Notes: a model not told the origin generated them from the sequence alone. Positions 28,437 through 38,116 are shown, numbered from the stretch's first letter. The stretch is DNA of 64,000 nt from Chloroflexota bacterium (GCA_016223135.1 JACRPQ010000004.1:1-64000), one strand, 5' to 3'. Made by a program: numbers and translations.

Positions 28437-30455
28437 TCATTCCGCGCAATAATACATATTGATGATCTCAAGGGTTTTCTCATCCAACCCCTGCATGGAA
28501 GCAAGGCTTTTGCACATCTGTAAAAACACAAACGGATCAGCCTTTTTCATATACCGTTTTATCTCGATCAAGCGGTTGGTGTTGCCCTCCCGTGCATACG
28601 CTTGGAGGAAAGGCATCCATTCGATTGGATCCTGCGGAACGAAATTTTTCTTGAGCGCTTCATCGCCCAGTTTTATCACCTCATCCCATTCGCCGCGCTG
28701 ACGGGCAAGGCTGGCTTTTTCGTAGTAATAGCACCATGTATGAGGCGGTTCCCCGCCAAAGACCACCACAGGAGGGGCGTGAAACTCCGCATCGAGGAGA
28801 ACGTTCCCCGCTTGGGAAAAGGGTGCAACTAACATGATTCTGTTTTCTTCAAAGGCAGATAGTTCCGGCTGCGCCCCGTCGAGCAGTTGAACACAGGATG
28901 CGAGGGAGGGACGGCTCAGGATGAGAATGTTTCCATAATCGGCATAGGTGATTATATTTCGACGGTTATCATATTCGCTGCTGCTGCGAACAAGAATTTT
29001 GTTCGTGATTTGGTCATTTAGCACCCCCGCAAACAAGGCGGGGCGTATGCGGCTCTTGTCATCGAGCGGTTTGGGATAATAAATGAGATTGGCAGGTCCC
29101 CACACGAAATAATCTTCTTGAATGCTGCCGATTGGATAATTGGCAACCAACGTTGTCCCTTTCTCGATTTGGGGAACCCGCCAACTGACCTGCCACCAAA
29201 ATTCGTTCATCATCTTTGTTTGGGTGGCTGCTTGCAAGCCGTTCGCGTAATGCGTAAGGACAGAGAGAATGGATACAATCGCAATCAACGTCCAACGGAG
29301 ATGCTTGGAGGGAATGAAATGGAACAAAAAGACGCCCATCAGGAGGCTGGCGCCTGCCGCGCTTGCCAATGAATAGCGCGTGAAATTTACAAAATCCACT
29401 TCACGGTTCACCAGAATGACAGGGAACAAGCCTGCTATCAACATCCCTAGACCCAAAAAGACCATTTCCTTGTGCCATGCAGTTTTTTCTTCCTCGTCTG
29501 GAACGTGCGGGTGTTCCTCGGTCAAACGGTAGGCAAGATATGTCGCAAAAACGGCGACCACAAGACCTGAGACAATATGACGAGGTCTCAAAAGCGGCAG
29601 CAAATTCGAGAAAGGCACTCCCCAGGCAAGCCACAGCACGTCAAGCGCATCTGCCGCCAGGTGGATTCCCCACCAAAACACTGTCAGCAGGGGGGAGTTC
29701 GCAAAATTCTCCAACTGCAAGCCAATATCCGTTGCGCCGCGCTCGCTTTCAAAGAAGAATAGCCGCCAAACCAAAAATGCCAGAGGGATGAAGAGGTTTG
29801 GGAGCCAGGCTTTGATTCCGTTTTGCAGGCGGCGCTGCCATGAATCATTCCCGCGATTCGCCAGAATCAATAACGCCCCCAAACGGAGAAACTCAAACCC
29901 CAAAAAATACTCCACCAGCCCCAGGTAAAGCCAGCCAAGCAGTGCAGCGGCAATCATGAACGCTGCCTTTTCTGGCAAACGATGGCTGAACCATGCCCTG
30001 ACCGAGAGAGCAATCGAGAGCAAAGCCGCCGCCAGGCTGACCATTTGAGATTGATAGTCAATGCCGTTGATTTGAGAAAGAAAACCAGGATAAATCAGAA
30101 AGAACAGGGCGGCAAGCAGGCTCACATCCCGCCGATGAGACCACAGCATTCGCAACAGCCAGAAAAATGCCAGTGCGGAGATCAGACGGAAGGCATAGGC
30201 GCTCAGGTTGTAATACAGCGGATTATCCCCAAACAATGCATAGGCGGTCATCATGACCCATGCGCGCGCCGGGCGGTCCACACTGAAAATGTCTATGAAG
30301 GCGCGCGGTCCGTATGCGTTGGCGGAATACATCAGATACCAGTCGTCGTTCATGTAGCTGATCTGATTCACCCAGGGCAGGTAAGTCAAGGCGGAAATTG
30401 CCGCTAAAAACAAGATGACGAGTGGGGTGCGATAGGCTGTCAGGAATCTGCGCAT
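28437..30455 (-). CDS. Large GT-C-like membrane protein
   Basis: 672 residues. Eleven or so membrane segments occupy residues 10-430, then a soluble domain of ~240 residues. The first outer loop has SYMNDDWYLMYSANAYG, again the acidic motif of GT-C enzymes. The end of the soluble part is rich in charged helices and may hold TPR-like helices (EKASLARQRGEWDEVIKLGDEAL). The ATG immediately follows the TAA of the previous gene with no gap, so translation is coupled. Confidence 0.6.
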   Translation of the reverse strand: MRRFLTAYRTPLVILFLAAISALTYLPWVNQISYMNDDWYLMYSANAYGPRAFIDIFSVDRPARAWVMMTAYALFGDNPLYYNLSAYAFRLISALAFFWLLRMLWSHRRDVSLLAALFFLIYPGFLSQINGIDYQSQMVSLAAALLSIALSVRAWFSHRLPEKAAFMIAAALLGWLYLGLVEYFLGFEFLRLGALLILANRGNDSWQRRLQNGIKAWLPNLFIPLAFLVWRLFFFESERGATDIGLQLENFANSPLLTVFWWGIHLAADALDVLWLAWGVPFSNLLPLLRPRHIVSGLVVAVFATYLAYRLTEEHPHVPDEEEKTAWHKEMVFLGLGMLIAGLFPVILVNREVDFVNFTRYSLASAAGASLLMGVFLFHFIPSKHLRWTLIAIVSILSVLTHYANGLQAATQTKMMNEFWWQVSWRVPQIEKGTTLVANYPIGSIQEDYFVWGPANLIYYPKPLDDKSRIRPALFAGVLNDQITNKILVRSSSEYDNRRNIITYADYGNILILSRPSLASCVQLLDGAQPELSAFEENRIMLVAPFSQAGNVLLDAEFHAPPVVVFGGEPPHTWCYYYEKASLARQRGEWDEVIKLGDEALKKNFVPQDPIEWMPFLQAYAREGNTNRLIEIKRYMKKADPFVFLQMCKSLASMQGLDEKTLEIINMYYCAE

Positions 30456-31487
30456 TTATGCCTCTGTTAGAGTCACAATCTGACCGGTTTTTTGAGATTG
30501 ATGTGCCGCCAGGGCGAGACGCAGTGCCATGACGCCGTCTTCGAGCGTGCAGAGCGGTTCAGACTCACCGCTGGCTGTTTCAATGAAATGACGCATTTGA
30601 CTCACGAACAGTCGATTCCGCTCAAAACCTTCGGGCGGGGAAAAGGTTTGGGTGGTGGGAGCCGGCGGCAGGTCCGACCAGGAACCGAAGGGCGCGGGGA
30701 ATTGGTAAAGATGCAGGCTGCCGTCCGCATTGTCCCAGCGCAGCGTGCCTTGAGTTCCGACGATCTCCAGGGTGTGACGCGGCGGTCTCTGCACGTAGTT
30801 GAGATGCACGCCGCCGATGGCGCCATTGGTAAATTTAAGTCCGATCTCGGCGACATCTTCCACGTCCATTTCAAGCGGCGAGATGTGACCGTTGAACGAC
30901 CAAAGCGCTTCGACCTCGCCGATGAGGTAGCGCAGATAATCGAGCGGATGCGTGAGCGTGCGAATGACGCCGCCGCCGAGGTCGGCGCGCGCCGCGTAAC
31001 TTTGGCGGTAATCCTCCCAGGGATGCCACTGCGGCAGGTACTCGCCCCAATGCGCGTGGACGGTGAGGATTTTGCCGATGGCATTTGCTTGAATGAGTTC
31101 GCGCGCCTTGTTGAGCGTGGGGTGATAGCGAAATTGGAAACCGACCAGAATTTTGCTCCCGCTGTTCTGTGCGGCTTGCTGAAGCACATCCAGTCGGTCG
31201 AGTGAATCGGAGACGGGTTTTTCAAGCAGGATGGCACAGCCCGCCTGTGCGGCAGGGATGGCAACGTCCAGATGCAGGGCGGTGGGATTGGCAACAATGA
31301 CCGCCTCGGGCTTGTGCTTTTTGAGCGCCTCGTGAATGTCGGTTTCGACAGGATAGCCGGTGAGTTCGTCGTCGGGCAATGTGGCTTTGCGCGCCCGGAG
31401 GAGGACGATGTCCTTTTCGCCAAGGGCAATGAGGTTCCGGAAATGTCGGCGTCCGATGGAGCCGAGACCAGCGATGAGGAATTTCAT
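30456..31487 (-). CDS. Gfo/Idh/MocA-family oxidoreductase
   Basis: 343 residues. The N-terminal Rossmann fold starts MKFLIAGLGSIGRRHFRNL; EKPVS holds the family lysine and the central domain has WHPWEDYRQSYAARADLGGGV and THPLDYLRYL with the usual histidine. These enzymes oxidise or reduce sugars or nucleotide sugars with bound NAD(P). In this run it probably makes a modified sugar. ATG 31487 (MKFLIAG) is chosen; the upstream in-frame codons run into a nonamer repeat and are not conserved-looking. Confidence 0.85.
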   Translation of the reverse strand: MKFLIAGLGSIGRRHFRNLIALGEKDIVLLRARKATLPDDELTGYPVETDIHEALKKHKPEAVIVANPTALHLDVAIPAAQAGCAILLEKPVSDSLDRLDVLQQAAQNSGSKILVGFQFRYHPTLNKARELIQANAIGKILTVHAHWGEYLPQWHPWEDYRQSYAARADLGGGVIRTLTHPLDYLRYLIGEVEALWSFNGHISPLEMDVEDVAEIGLKFTNGAIGGVHLNYVQRPPRHTLEIVGTQGTLRWDNADGSLHLYQFPAPFGSWSDLPPAPTTQTFSPPEGFERNRLFVSQMRHFIETASGESEPLCTLEDGVMALRLALAAHQSQKTGQIVTLTEA

Positions 31488-31498
31488 AGAGCCTTCTT

Positions 31499-31527
31499 CC
31501 ACGAAGGACACAAAGAACACGAAGTCT
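31499..31527. repeat. CACGAAGGA nonamer array
   Basis: CACGAAGGA, CACAAAGAA, CACGAAG in tandem (9-bp period), with the partial inverted partner TTTCTTTGCGTCC downstream. It lies just upstream of the oxidoreductase start. Confidence 0.6.
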
Positions 31528-31561
31528 TTTTTTCTTTGCGTCCTGGATATTTCGTAACTGA

Positions 31562-31640
31562 TGTTACGCAGTTTATTCATACTACGACATTTATGTCGCC
31601 TGAAAGCGCGAGATAAATGTCGTGGTACCGCGTAAGGTAA
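31562..31640. repeat. MITE-like hairpin repeat, copy 1
   Basis: ACGACATTTAT pairs perfectly with ATAAATGTCGT around GTCGCCTGAAAGCGCGAG. Flanking TTACGCAGTTTATTC and ACCGCGTAAGG give weaker outer arms. The same core is at 63634-63722 and, decayed, at 62512-62545. No coding frame. Confidence 0.75.
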
Positions 31641-31649
31641 GTTAGTAAG

Positions 31650-32678
31650 TCACCAATTCAAATCCTTCTCATACCCCCACTTGATCAACACCTCACCCGC
31701 GACTTCCTTGAACACGGCTTTATCGCGTGCAGTGAAGAGGCGCTGCCAATTACCTGCCTGTCCTTTCGGGAGGAAGGATGCGATGCCTTCGTTGCGCTGC
31801 GCCTGCCACTCCTCATCGGGGTTGGAAGACATTTCGGTTTGTATCGCCTTCGCCAATGTTTTACTGATTTTCTTCACCCCCAGAAACTTCCAGACTTTGG
31901 TCATCTCGACAAATGGCGATGCAAGCAGGTCTTCATAGCGCAGGGAGTGGTAGTTTTTACCGTAAAGTCGCTGCGCTTCGGCGTCCACTTCTGCCAGGTC
32001 ATCTGCCCAGCGTTTGGCAATGTTGCGGATGAATGCCTCGGTGAAGATGGAGCGGCGTCCGTCGCTGAAGGGGGTGGGATCAGTTTGCAGGTCGGCGATG
32101 ATGCGTTTGTCTTCGGCGGTGAGAAATTTGGATTCTTCGACGAAGTTGCGGAAACGTTCGGAAATCAGGACATCGCGTCCATCGCGGACGATGTTGATGA
32201 TTTTCGCATCGGGATAGACAGAATACGCGTCCCTCACGACCTGACCATGAATCGTGGACGAGGGGCTTTTGTCTCCCACAATCATTTTCCCCTCGCGGGC
32301 GGCGTCGCGTTCCATGATGAAGTCGGCGGCGGCGCGCAGGACGAGCGGCGAGAGGTCGCGTCCGTGATTCCAGCGGTTCGATTTGCGCGTCAGCCATTCT
32401 TCGATCTCGGGCGAGTCCACCAGCGCTTTGAGCAGGGGCTTGCGCGTGAAGAAGTGCGCCTGATAATTGCAATGGACTTCGAGATGCAGGCGCACAAGGC
32501 GCATGAGCAGCGTCGTCCCTGAACGGGCGTGACCAAAGATAAAGAACTTTTCGCGCGGGAAGAATTGTTTGATCTCCGCCACTTCTTCAGGCGTGATGGG
32601 GGGGATGGGATTACGGGCTTTGTTTTTTTGTTCGCCTTTGAGCAGGATACGGGCGGCGGATTTGAGGCGGGAAAGCAT
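31650..32678 (-). CDS. Sulfotransferase
   Basis: 342 residues. FFIFGHARSGTTLLMRLV is the 5'-phosphosulfate loop and IINIVRDGRDVLISERF the 3'-phosphate site. The C-terminus LPKGQAGNWQRLFTARD matches the third PAPS motif and resembles that of the sulfotransferase at 21017. The ATG at 32678 is preferred to 32783 because upstream codons look non-coding. It is the first gene of the minus-strand glycan block that ends at 19395. Confidence 0.85.
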   Translation of the reverse strand: MLSRLKSAARILLKGEQKNKARNPIPPITPEEVAEIKQFFPREKFFIFGHARSGTTLLMRLVRLHLEVHCNYQAHFFTRKPLLKALVDSPEIEEWLTRKSNRWNHGRDLSPLVLRAAADFIMERDAAREGKMIVGDKSPSSTIHGQVVRDAYSVYPDAKIINIVRDGRDVLISERFRNFVEESKFLTAEDKRIIADLQTDPTPFSDGRRSIFTEAFIRNIAKRWADDLAEVDAEAQRLYGKNYHSLRYEDLLASPFVEMTKVWKFLGVKKISKTLAKAIQTEMSSNPDEEWQAQRNEGIASFLPKGQAGNWQRLFTARDKAVFKEVAGEVLIKWGYEKDLNW

Positions 32679-32823
32679 AGGTTTGAAATCTCCAGTGTAG
32701 CTAAAGTGTAGCATGACCCCTCTCTTTCGACAAATTCGAGATCGGAGCGGCTCACTGCGCCTCATGGAAAAGAAAGTTGACAAACATATCCTCCCATAGT
32801 AATATTTGCGGCGCTCTCCCCAC

Positions 32824-32895
32824 GCCGAGGTAGCTCAGCGGCAGAGCAGGGGACTCATAAGCCCTTGGTCGTGAGTTCAAATCTCACCCTCGGCA
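32824..32895 (+). tRNA. tRNA with CAT anticodon (elongator Met or Ile2)
   Basis: A 72-base cloverleaf: acceptor GCCGAGG with CCTCGGC, D arm GCTC/GAGC, anticodon loop CTCATAA (CAT at positions 34-36), T arm GTGAG-TTCAAAT-CTCAC, discriminator A. CCA is not encoded. The GACTCATAA and CTTGGTCG segments recall tRNA-Ile2, whose C34 is changed to lysidine, as much as tRNA-Met, so identity is open. Confidence 0.92.
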
Positions 32896-32897
32896 CA

Positions 32898-32928
32898 AGA
32901 AGACCGCCGTAAGGCGGTCTTGTTTTTT
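32898..32928 (+). terminator. Terminator of the tRNA gene
   Basis: AAGACCGCC, GTAA loop, GGCGGTCTT, then GTTTTTT, five bases after the tRNA. Confidence 0.92.
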
Positions 32929-33053
32929 GAGGGTATCCGATGTAAATCTCACTCTCAGCGCACAGGACAACTGATAATCAGGGTGGTGGGCTGGACCGAT
33001 TTAGCCAAATTAGAAGATAGTTCTTCAGCAATTGTTTTCATGAAGACCAGTTT

Positions 33054-34229
33054 CTACCCCATTTGATCCAAATACTTCAACCCCGTGCCGGTGTTGAATA
33101 ACACTACTCGTTCCGCGGGGTCAAGCCATTGTTGTTTCACCAGTTCTTTCAGCGCTGCCAGCGTTGCCGCTCCCTCCGGCGCGGCAAAGATTCCCTCCAG
33201 CCTGCCCAATTGACGCTGTGCTTCGAGAATCGCCTCATCGCTGACCGCCACCGCCGTCCCCCCGCTCGCGCGCAAGTCTTTCAAAATCAGCGCATCGGCG
33301 AAACTTTTCGGCACGCGCAAACCGGAAGCCACGGTATGGGCGTTCTCCCAAAAATCGCAGACCGCCGCGCCTTTTTCAAAGGCTTTCACCACCGGCGCGC
33401 AGCCCGCCGCCTGCACCGCCACCATGCGCGGACGTTTGGTATCGTTCAGCCAGCCCAGCGCTTCGAGTTCGGCGAAGGCTTTCCACATACCCACCAGCCC
33501 CGTCCCACCGCCGGTAGGATAGATGATGACATCCGGCAACTCCCAGCCCAACTGCTCCGCCAGTTCATAGCCCATGATTTTCTTCCCTTCGGTGCGGTAT
33601 GGCTCCTTGAACGTGGAAAGATCGAACCAGCCCTCGGCGCGCGCCCTTTCCCCCGCCCGCTTTGCCGCATCGCTGATCACCCCTTCCACCAAAACCACCT
33701 CCGCCCCTGCAATGCGGCATTCCTCCATATTTGCACGCGGCGTATCGGTGGGCATATATACCGCCGCCTGCATCCCGGCGCGCGCCGCATACGCCGCCAT
33801 CGCTCCGCCCGCGTTGCCTGCGGTGGGAATAATGACCCGCTCAATCCCCAACTCCTTCGCCTTCGACACCGCCGCCCCCAGCCCTCTGGCTTTGAACGAG
33901 CCGGTCGGGTTCGAACTCTCATCCTTCACAAACAAATTGAAAAGCCCCAGTTCCCCTCCTATGTTGGGGAGTTTCAACAAAGCAGTATCGCCCTCCCCCA
34001 GAAAAACGACATGCGACGCATCCACAACCGGCAGCAATTCATGCCAGCGCCACATCCCCTTTGCGCGGCGCGAAATTTCATCCCGATCCACCTCGCGGCG
34101 GACACACTCCAAATCATACACCGCCAGAAGCGGAGCCAGACATTCCTTGCAGAACGTTTGCACCTCCTGATGAGGATATGCCCGCCCGCATTTCGAACAT
34201 TGCAAATGGGAGATGTAAGAATAGGTCAT
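33054..34229 (-). CDS. thrC: Threonine synthase
   Basis: 391 residues. An N-terminal zinc-ribbon-like CxxC...CxxC (CSKCG, FCKEC) precedes the PLP type II fold. NPTGSFKARG holds the PLP lysine, IPTAGNAGGAMA the phosphate-binding Asn-Ala-Gly, and YPTGGGTGLVGMWKA the glycine loop. It converts O-phosphohomoserine to threonine. ATG 34229 has GGAGG upstream. Single gene, with no hom or thrB beside it. Confidence 0.88.
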   Translation of the reverse strand: MTYSYISHLQCSKCGRAYPHQEVQTFCKECLAPLLAVYDLECVRREVDRDEISRRAKGMWRWHELLPVVDASHVVFLGEGDTALLKLPNIGGELGLFNLFVKDESSNPTGSFKARGLGAAVSKAKELGIERVIIPTAGNAGGAMAAYAARAGMQAAVYMPTDTPRANMEECRIAGAEVVLVEGVISDAAKRAGERARAEGWFDLSTFKEPYRTEGKKIMGYELAEQLGWELPDVIIYPTGGGTGLVGMWKAFAELEALGWLNDTKRPRMVAVQAAGCAPVVKAFEKGAAVCDFWENAHTVASGLRVPKSFADALILKDLRASGGTAVAVSDEAILEAQRQLGRLEGIFAAPEGAATLAALKELVKQQWLDPAERVVLFNTGTGLKYLDQMG

Positions 34230-34349
34230 GGATTGCCTCCAGGATTTTGCTCCGAGTTTAACACACCCCCGTCTGTTCACGCTTCACGGCGGACCCTCAA
34301 CCTGCCGGCTCCTCCCAAGCCTTTCCTCCCCTCAACATGTTCTTTGCAC

Positions 34350-34415
34350 CGTCCCGAAGGCTTTTGAGACGGCAGTTTCAAGGGAAAAATCAGCCTTCGG
34401 GATGGTTATCCCGAA
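34350..34415. repeat. CCCGAAGG hairpin family, copy 2
   Basis: CGTCCCGAAGGC (34350-34361) pairs with GCCTTCGGGA (34393-34402); TTATCCCGAA follows at 34406-34415 as in copy 1 at 14750-14836. It fills most of the 243-base gap between thrC and the MFS gene; nothing else is seen there except a 14-mer at 34429. Confidence 0.7.
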
Positions 34416-34472
34416 CCGATGTAAGACAAGGTCAGTTTGGGGCGGCGAAAAGCGCCGCGCTGTGCTGTAATC

Positions 34473-35735
34473 TTACCCCCACTTCAAAATGTATACGCCT
34501 GCCAGAATGCGCAGGACGCCAAACAGAATCAACGCCCCAAAGAGACCAATCTGAGCGGCGATGGCAGAGCCACCCAGCGAGCCGACCAAAATGGCAAGGT
34601 TCAAAACGACCGTGTACCACGCCAGGTGTGACGGACGATCCTCCGGCGGGATGCGCTCGAGCATGTAATTGGCATAGGCGCCGTTGGTCCATGCCCAGGT
34701 AAAACCGCCGAGAAAGGCGATGGCGTAAAACTGCCAGACCTCCTGCGTAAACGCCAGCAAAAGCGGGTAGAGCGACATGCCCACCACGCCCCAGCCGGTC
34801 ACCCGTTTGTGACCGAGACGGTGAACGACGTTCCGCAGCTGCAGTGAGCCAATCAGCATGGTGAGGTAATACAGCGCCTGACTGATGCCAAGCGTGTTGT
34901 CGCTCAGTTCGAGGATGCGTACGTTGTATTGTGGGTAGATCGGTGTGGTGAGGTTGTGCGTAAGGTGAAAGGCAAAGAGCGCCAGCAAAACTCTTTTGAA
35001 CGGAGAGGAGAGGATGTCGAGGCGGAGGGCGGAGGAAAGGCGGCGGGGAGATGCGGCTGTTTGAGGAGAAGCAGGCTGAGGGGCGGAAGGAAGCGCAGGC
35101 GCATCGCCTTGCACAGGGCGGACGAAGTAGATGTGGTAACTGCTCATCGCCGCGCCGAATGCCCCAATCCCAAAAACAATTTGGTAGCCGCTTGGGAAAG
35201 GCAGGCGGTCAAGGATGAAGCCGCTGAGCAGGGATGTGAAAATGTAGGTGAGGGCGAACATGACGTTGCGCGTGCCGGCTACGTGCGCGCGGTACTGTTC
35301 GGGGACGGCTTCGGCAAAGAGGGCGTTGAAGCCCACACCCAGCGGCGTGAGGGGAATCGCCATGAGGAAGGTGATGGCGATGATGGCTTGCACCTGGGCG
35401 GAGGCGTCGAGCCACCAGGGCAGGAAAATGAAGAAAAGGAAGCCGATGCGGTAGAAGACGGAGGTCCAGAAGATGGCGCGGCGGGTATCACGTTTGGAGA
35501 GCCAGCGCCCGGCCGGGATGGCGAGGAAGAGGTTGACCACCGCCGACATGGCGCCAATCAAACCAAGTTGAACGCTGGTGGCGCCAAGGCGGGTGGCATA
35601 GACACTCAGGAAGTTGATGACAGAGCCGCTCAGCACGCCAAACCAGGCGATGTCGTAGTAAAGGTGGCGAAACGTAGTGTGATATTCGGGCGGAATATCC
35701 GCCTGTTTGAAAAAGCGGGAAATGCTCGCAAACAT
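34473..35735 (-). CDS. MFS transporter
   Basis: 420 residues, twelve membrane segments in two halves separated by a Pro/Ala-rich loop at residues ~205-230. The A-like motif GRWLSKRDTRRA between segments 2 and 3 marks the major facilitator superfamily. Substrate unknown. It is followed on the same strand by no close gene and preceded by the Nudix gene 28 bases away, so the two may be one transcript. Confidence 0.8.
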   Translation of the reverse strand: MFASISRFFKQADIPPEYHTTFRHLYYDIAWFGVLSGSVINFLSVYATRLGATSVQLGLIGAMSAVVNLFLAIPAGRWLSKRDTRRAIFWTSVFYRIGFLFFIFLPWWLDASAQVQAIIAITFLMAIPLTPLGVGFNALFAEAVPEQYRAHVAGTRNVMFALTYIFTSLLSGFILDRLPFPSGYQIVFGIGAFGAAMSSYHIYFVRPVQGDAPALPSAPQPASPQTAASPRRLSSALRLDILSSPFKRVLLALFAFHLTHNLTTPIYPQYNVRILELSDNTLGISQALYYLTMLIGSLQLRNVVHRLGHKRVTGWGVVGMSLYPLLLAFTQEVWQFYAIAFLGGFTWAWTNGAYANYMLERIPPEDRPSHLAWYTVVLNLAILVGSLGGSAIAAQIGLFGALILFGVLRILAGVYILKWG

Positions 35736-35763
35736 GGGCAGGGATTATAGCCGCATCCGGCGG

Positions 35764-36303
35764 TTATTTTGGAGGGGCGTCGAGGGGCTGCAGGGCGGAG
35801 GGCTGACCGAGGAGCCAGCGCAGGATTTGAGCAAACCAGTAACTGAAGGCGGCAGGCTCGCTGGCAAGGCGTTCTTCGAGTTCGGCGAGTGTGAAAAACT
35901 CCACGCGCTCGACCTCTTCGGGGTCGAAGCGGAGCGGCTGCTGGTTGAAGGCGCTTCGGTAGAGCAGGCTGATTTCGTTGTCGTTGGGCCCGTAGTTCAT
36001 TTTGAATTTGAGGAGCGGCTGGAGCTCGAGCCCGCTCACGCCGAGTTCTTCCTCCAGTCCGCGCACTGCGGCTTGAAGGTAGGTTTCCCCTGTCTGAACA
36101 TGTTCGGAGATGGAACAGTCGAGCGTGAGGGGGGCATGGGTGCGGGTGCGGCTGCGCTGCTGCACGAGCAGTCTGCCCTGCGGGTCGAAGAGCAGGACGT
36201 GTACGCCGCGATGCCAAAGTCCCTGTGCGTGGGCAACCGAACGCGGCGCCTGGCGGATGACGACATCCTCCTCGGTCACGATGTCAAAAAGTTCGTCGGG
36301 CAT
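35764..36303 (-). CDS. Nudix hydrolase, IDI/YfcD-like
   Basis: 179 residues from the ATG at 36303. HRGVHVLLFDPQGRLLVQQRS is the start of a Nudix/IDI fold and GETYLQAAVRGLEEELGV a degenerate Nudix box: the first Glu is Ala and REL is RGL. Type I isopentenyl diphosphate isomerases and YfcD-like Nudix proteins share this layout. The IDI active-site cysteine is not evident (LDCSISEHV is a candidate), so the exact reaction is uncertain. Confidence 0.65.
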   Translation of the reverse strand: MPDELFDIVTEEDVVIRQAPRSVAHAQGLWHRGVHVLLFDPQGRLLVQQRSRTRTHAPLTLDCSISEHVQTGETYLQAAVRGLEEELGVSGLELQPLLKFKMNYGPNDNEISLLYRSAFNQQPLRFDPEEVERVEFFTLAELEERLASEPAAFSYWFAQILRWLLGQPSALQPLDAPPK

Positions 36304-36428
36304 GGGCTTATTATAGGTCAGTTTGGGGGTGAACGGCGAAAAACGACCAGCCTGACATTGGCTCCAGCCGAACCTTTCCCCATTTCCGTGTGTTTTCTTC
36401 ATAAATTCATCGTTTCTGGAAAGGAGAG

Positions 36429-36551
36429 ATGAGCCTATCGCCCATTGCCGAAGAATGTTTCATTGCCCCCGCTTTCACCATACCCCATAAGGAGAGTAAA
36501 CAATGGCTAAGAAAGAAATGTCTCGTGAGGAGATCATCAAGCAAGACATGA
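36429..36551 (+). CDS. Possible overlapping leader ORF (40 codons)
   Basis: AAAGGAG lies six bases upstream of the ATG at 36429, a stronger site than many here. The frame begins MSLSPIAEECF and runs past the permease start at 36503 in a different frame, ending at TGA 36549-36551. No similarity recognised. It may be a leader that affects translation of the permease, or chance. Confidence 0.25.
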   Translation: MSLSPIAEECFIAPAFTIPHKESKQWLRKKCLVRRSSSKT

Positions 36552-38116
36552 AAGATCTCCACAAACTGGGTTACGCCCAGCAGTTGTTCCGGGAGATGGG
36601 AGGCTTCTCCAATTTCGCCATCTCGTTCTCGATCATTTCGATTCTGACCGGCGCCATTCTGTTGTTTGGCTATGGTCTTGGCTTTGCGGGTCCGATCATC
36701 AATACGTTTGGCTGGCCCCTGGTTACGTTGTTTGTTCTGACGATCGCCGCCTCCATGGCGGAATTAGCCTCCGCCTACCCGACGGCTGGAGGTCTTTATT
36801 TTTGGGCGCACCGCCTGGGAGGCTACAAGTGGGCATGGGTGACCGCCTGGTTCAACATGCTCGGGCAAATCATGATTACGGCGGGCATTGACTTCGCGGC
36901 TGCCATCTACATCGCTGGCGCCCTGAACCGCATCGTTGGGACCAATCTGGATACCACCAACACGATGACGATGGTCGGCGTGATGATCGCCATCATGATC
37001 CCGCAGGTGCTGATCAACATCTTCGGCATCAAGTTGACCGCCAAACTGAACGATTTCAGCGTGTACTGGCACATCGGCGGGGTGGCGATCATGGCGTTTT
37101 TGCTGATTGCCTTCGGCAAAGCCTCGCAGCCATTCTCCTTCTTGTTCCAGAGCGCCGTCAACACCGATCTGACTTCATTCACTTCCTTCGCGGCGGGACC
37201 CTACGAGTTTGATTCCATCATGATGAAAGCGCTGGGACCGCTCTATGCAGGCGGCGGACTCGCCCTGGCGTTCGTGCTGGGGCTGCTGCAGGCGCAATGG
37301 ACCTACACCGGCTACGACGCCTCGGCGCATGTGGCGGAAGAAACGGTGATGGCGCGCCTGAACAGCGCCTGGGGTGTGTTCCTTTCGGTGGCGGTCTCGT
37401 TTGTGGTCGGTTACATCATGCTTCTCACGCTGACCCTGCACATCCCCAATGGGCTGGATGGCATTCCCGCTGCCATTGACCCCGCGAATTCGCCGGCGGT
37501 GTTGTACATCGTTTATTCCAACTTCGACAATCCAATCTTTGGTCACATCATTGCCATTATCATCGGCGTTGCCATGTGGCTGTGCGGGCTTTCCTCCATC
37601 ACCAGCATGAGCCGCATGTGGTTCGCCTTTGCCCGCGATGGCGGGATGCCGGGCTATTCCCTCATCAGCCAGGTTCATCCCAAGTGGCGCACGCCGATTT
37701 GGTCCATCGTCATCACCTCCGCTCTGGCGGTGTTATTGACCATTTATTCGGCAGTGTATTCGGTCATCGTGGCGGTCAGCACTACGGCGCTCTATCTGGC
37801 GTATGGCATTCCCATTTACCTGAATGCACGCAACAAGATGCGGCAGCAGGGTGAATACACCACGCCCGAAACCGCGCCCTGGAGCCTGAAGAAATGGGGT
37901 CCTGTTCTCAACTGGATTGCAGTGGCGTGGATTATCTTCATCACCATCCTGTTCTCCATCCCGCCGAACGAATTGGCTGGCTGGTCCATCCTCATCCTGG
38001 GCGCGTTCATGTTCCTGTATTGGAATTTGGATGCCAAGAAGCGTTTCGTTGGTCCCAAACCGCACGCAGAAGATGAACTGCGGAAGATCGAGGCGCTCAT
38101 GGCGGCAGACGATTAA
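36503..38116 (+). CDS. APC-superfamily permease, amino acid/choline transporter type
   Basis: 537 residues, twelve membrane segments. The N-terminus DMKDLHKLGYAQQLFREMGGFSNFAISFSIISILTG is typical of the ACT branch (GABA/choline permeases), with YPTAGGLYFWAHRLGG after segment 2 and a conserved ARDGGMPGY loop late in the protein. AAGGAG precedes the ATG. It imports an amine or amino acid and stands at the outer edge of the left arm of the methylated-amine island, divergent from the Nudix gene. A strong terminator follows. Confidence 0.88.
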   Translation: MAKKEMSREEIIKQDMKDLHKLGYAQQLFREMGGFSNFAISFSIISILTGAILLFGYGLGFAGPIINTFGWPLVTLFVLTIAASMAELASAYPTAGGLYFWAHRLGGYKWAWVTAWFNMLGQIMITAGIDFAAAIYIAGALNRIVGTNLDTTNTMTMVGVMIAIMIPQVLINIFGIKLTAKLNDFSVYWHIGGVAIMAFLLIAFGKASQPFSFLFQSAVNTDLTSFTSFAAGPYEFDSIMMKALGPLYAGGGLALAFVLGLLQAQWTYTGYDASAHVAEETVMARLNSAWGVFLSVAVSFVVGYIMLLTLTLHIPNGLDGIPAAIDPANSPAVLYIVYSNFDNPIFGHIIAIIIGVAMWLCGLSSITSMSRMWFAFARDGGMPGYSLISQVHPKWRTPIWSIVITSALAVLLTIYSAVYSVIVAVSTTALYLAYGIPIYLNARNKMRQQGEYTTPETAPWSLKKWGPVLNWIAVAWIIFITILFSIPPNELAGWSILILGAFMFLYWNLDAKKRFVGPKPHAEDELRKIEALMAADD

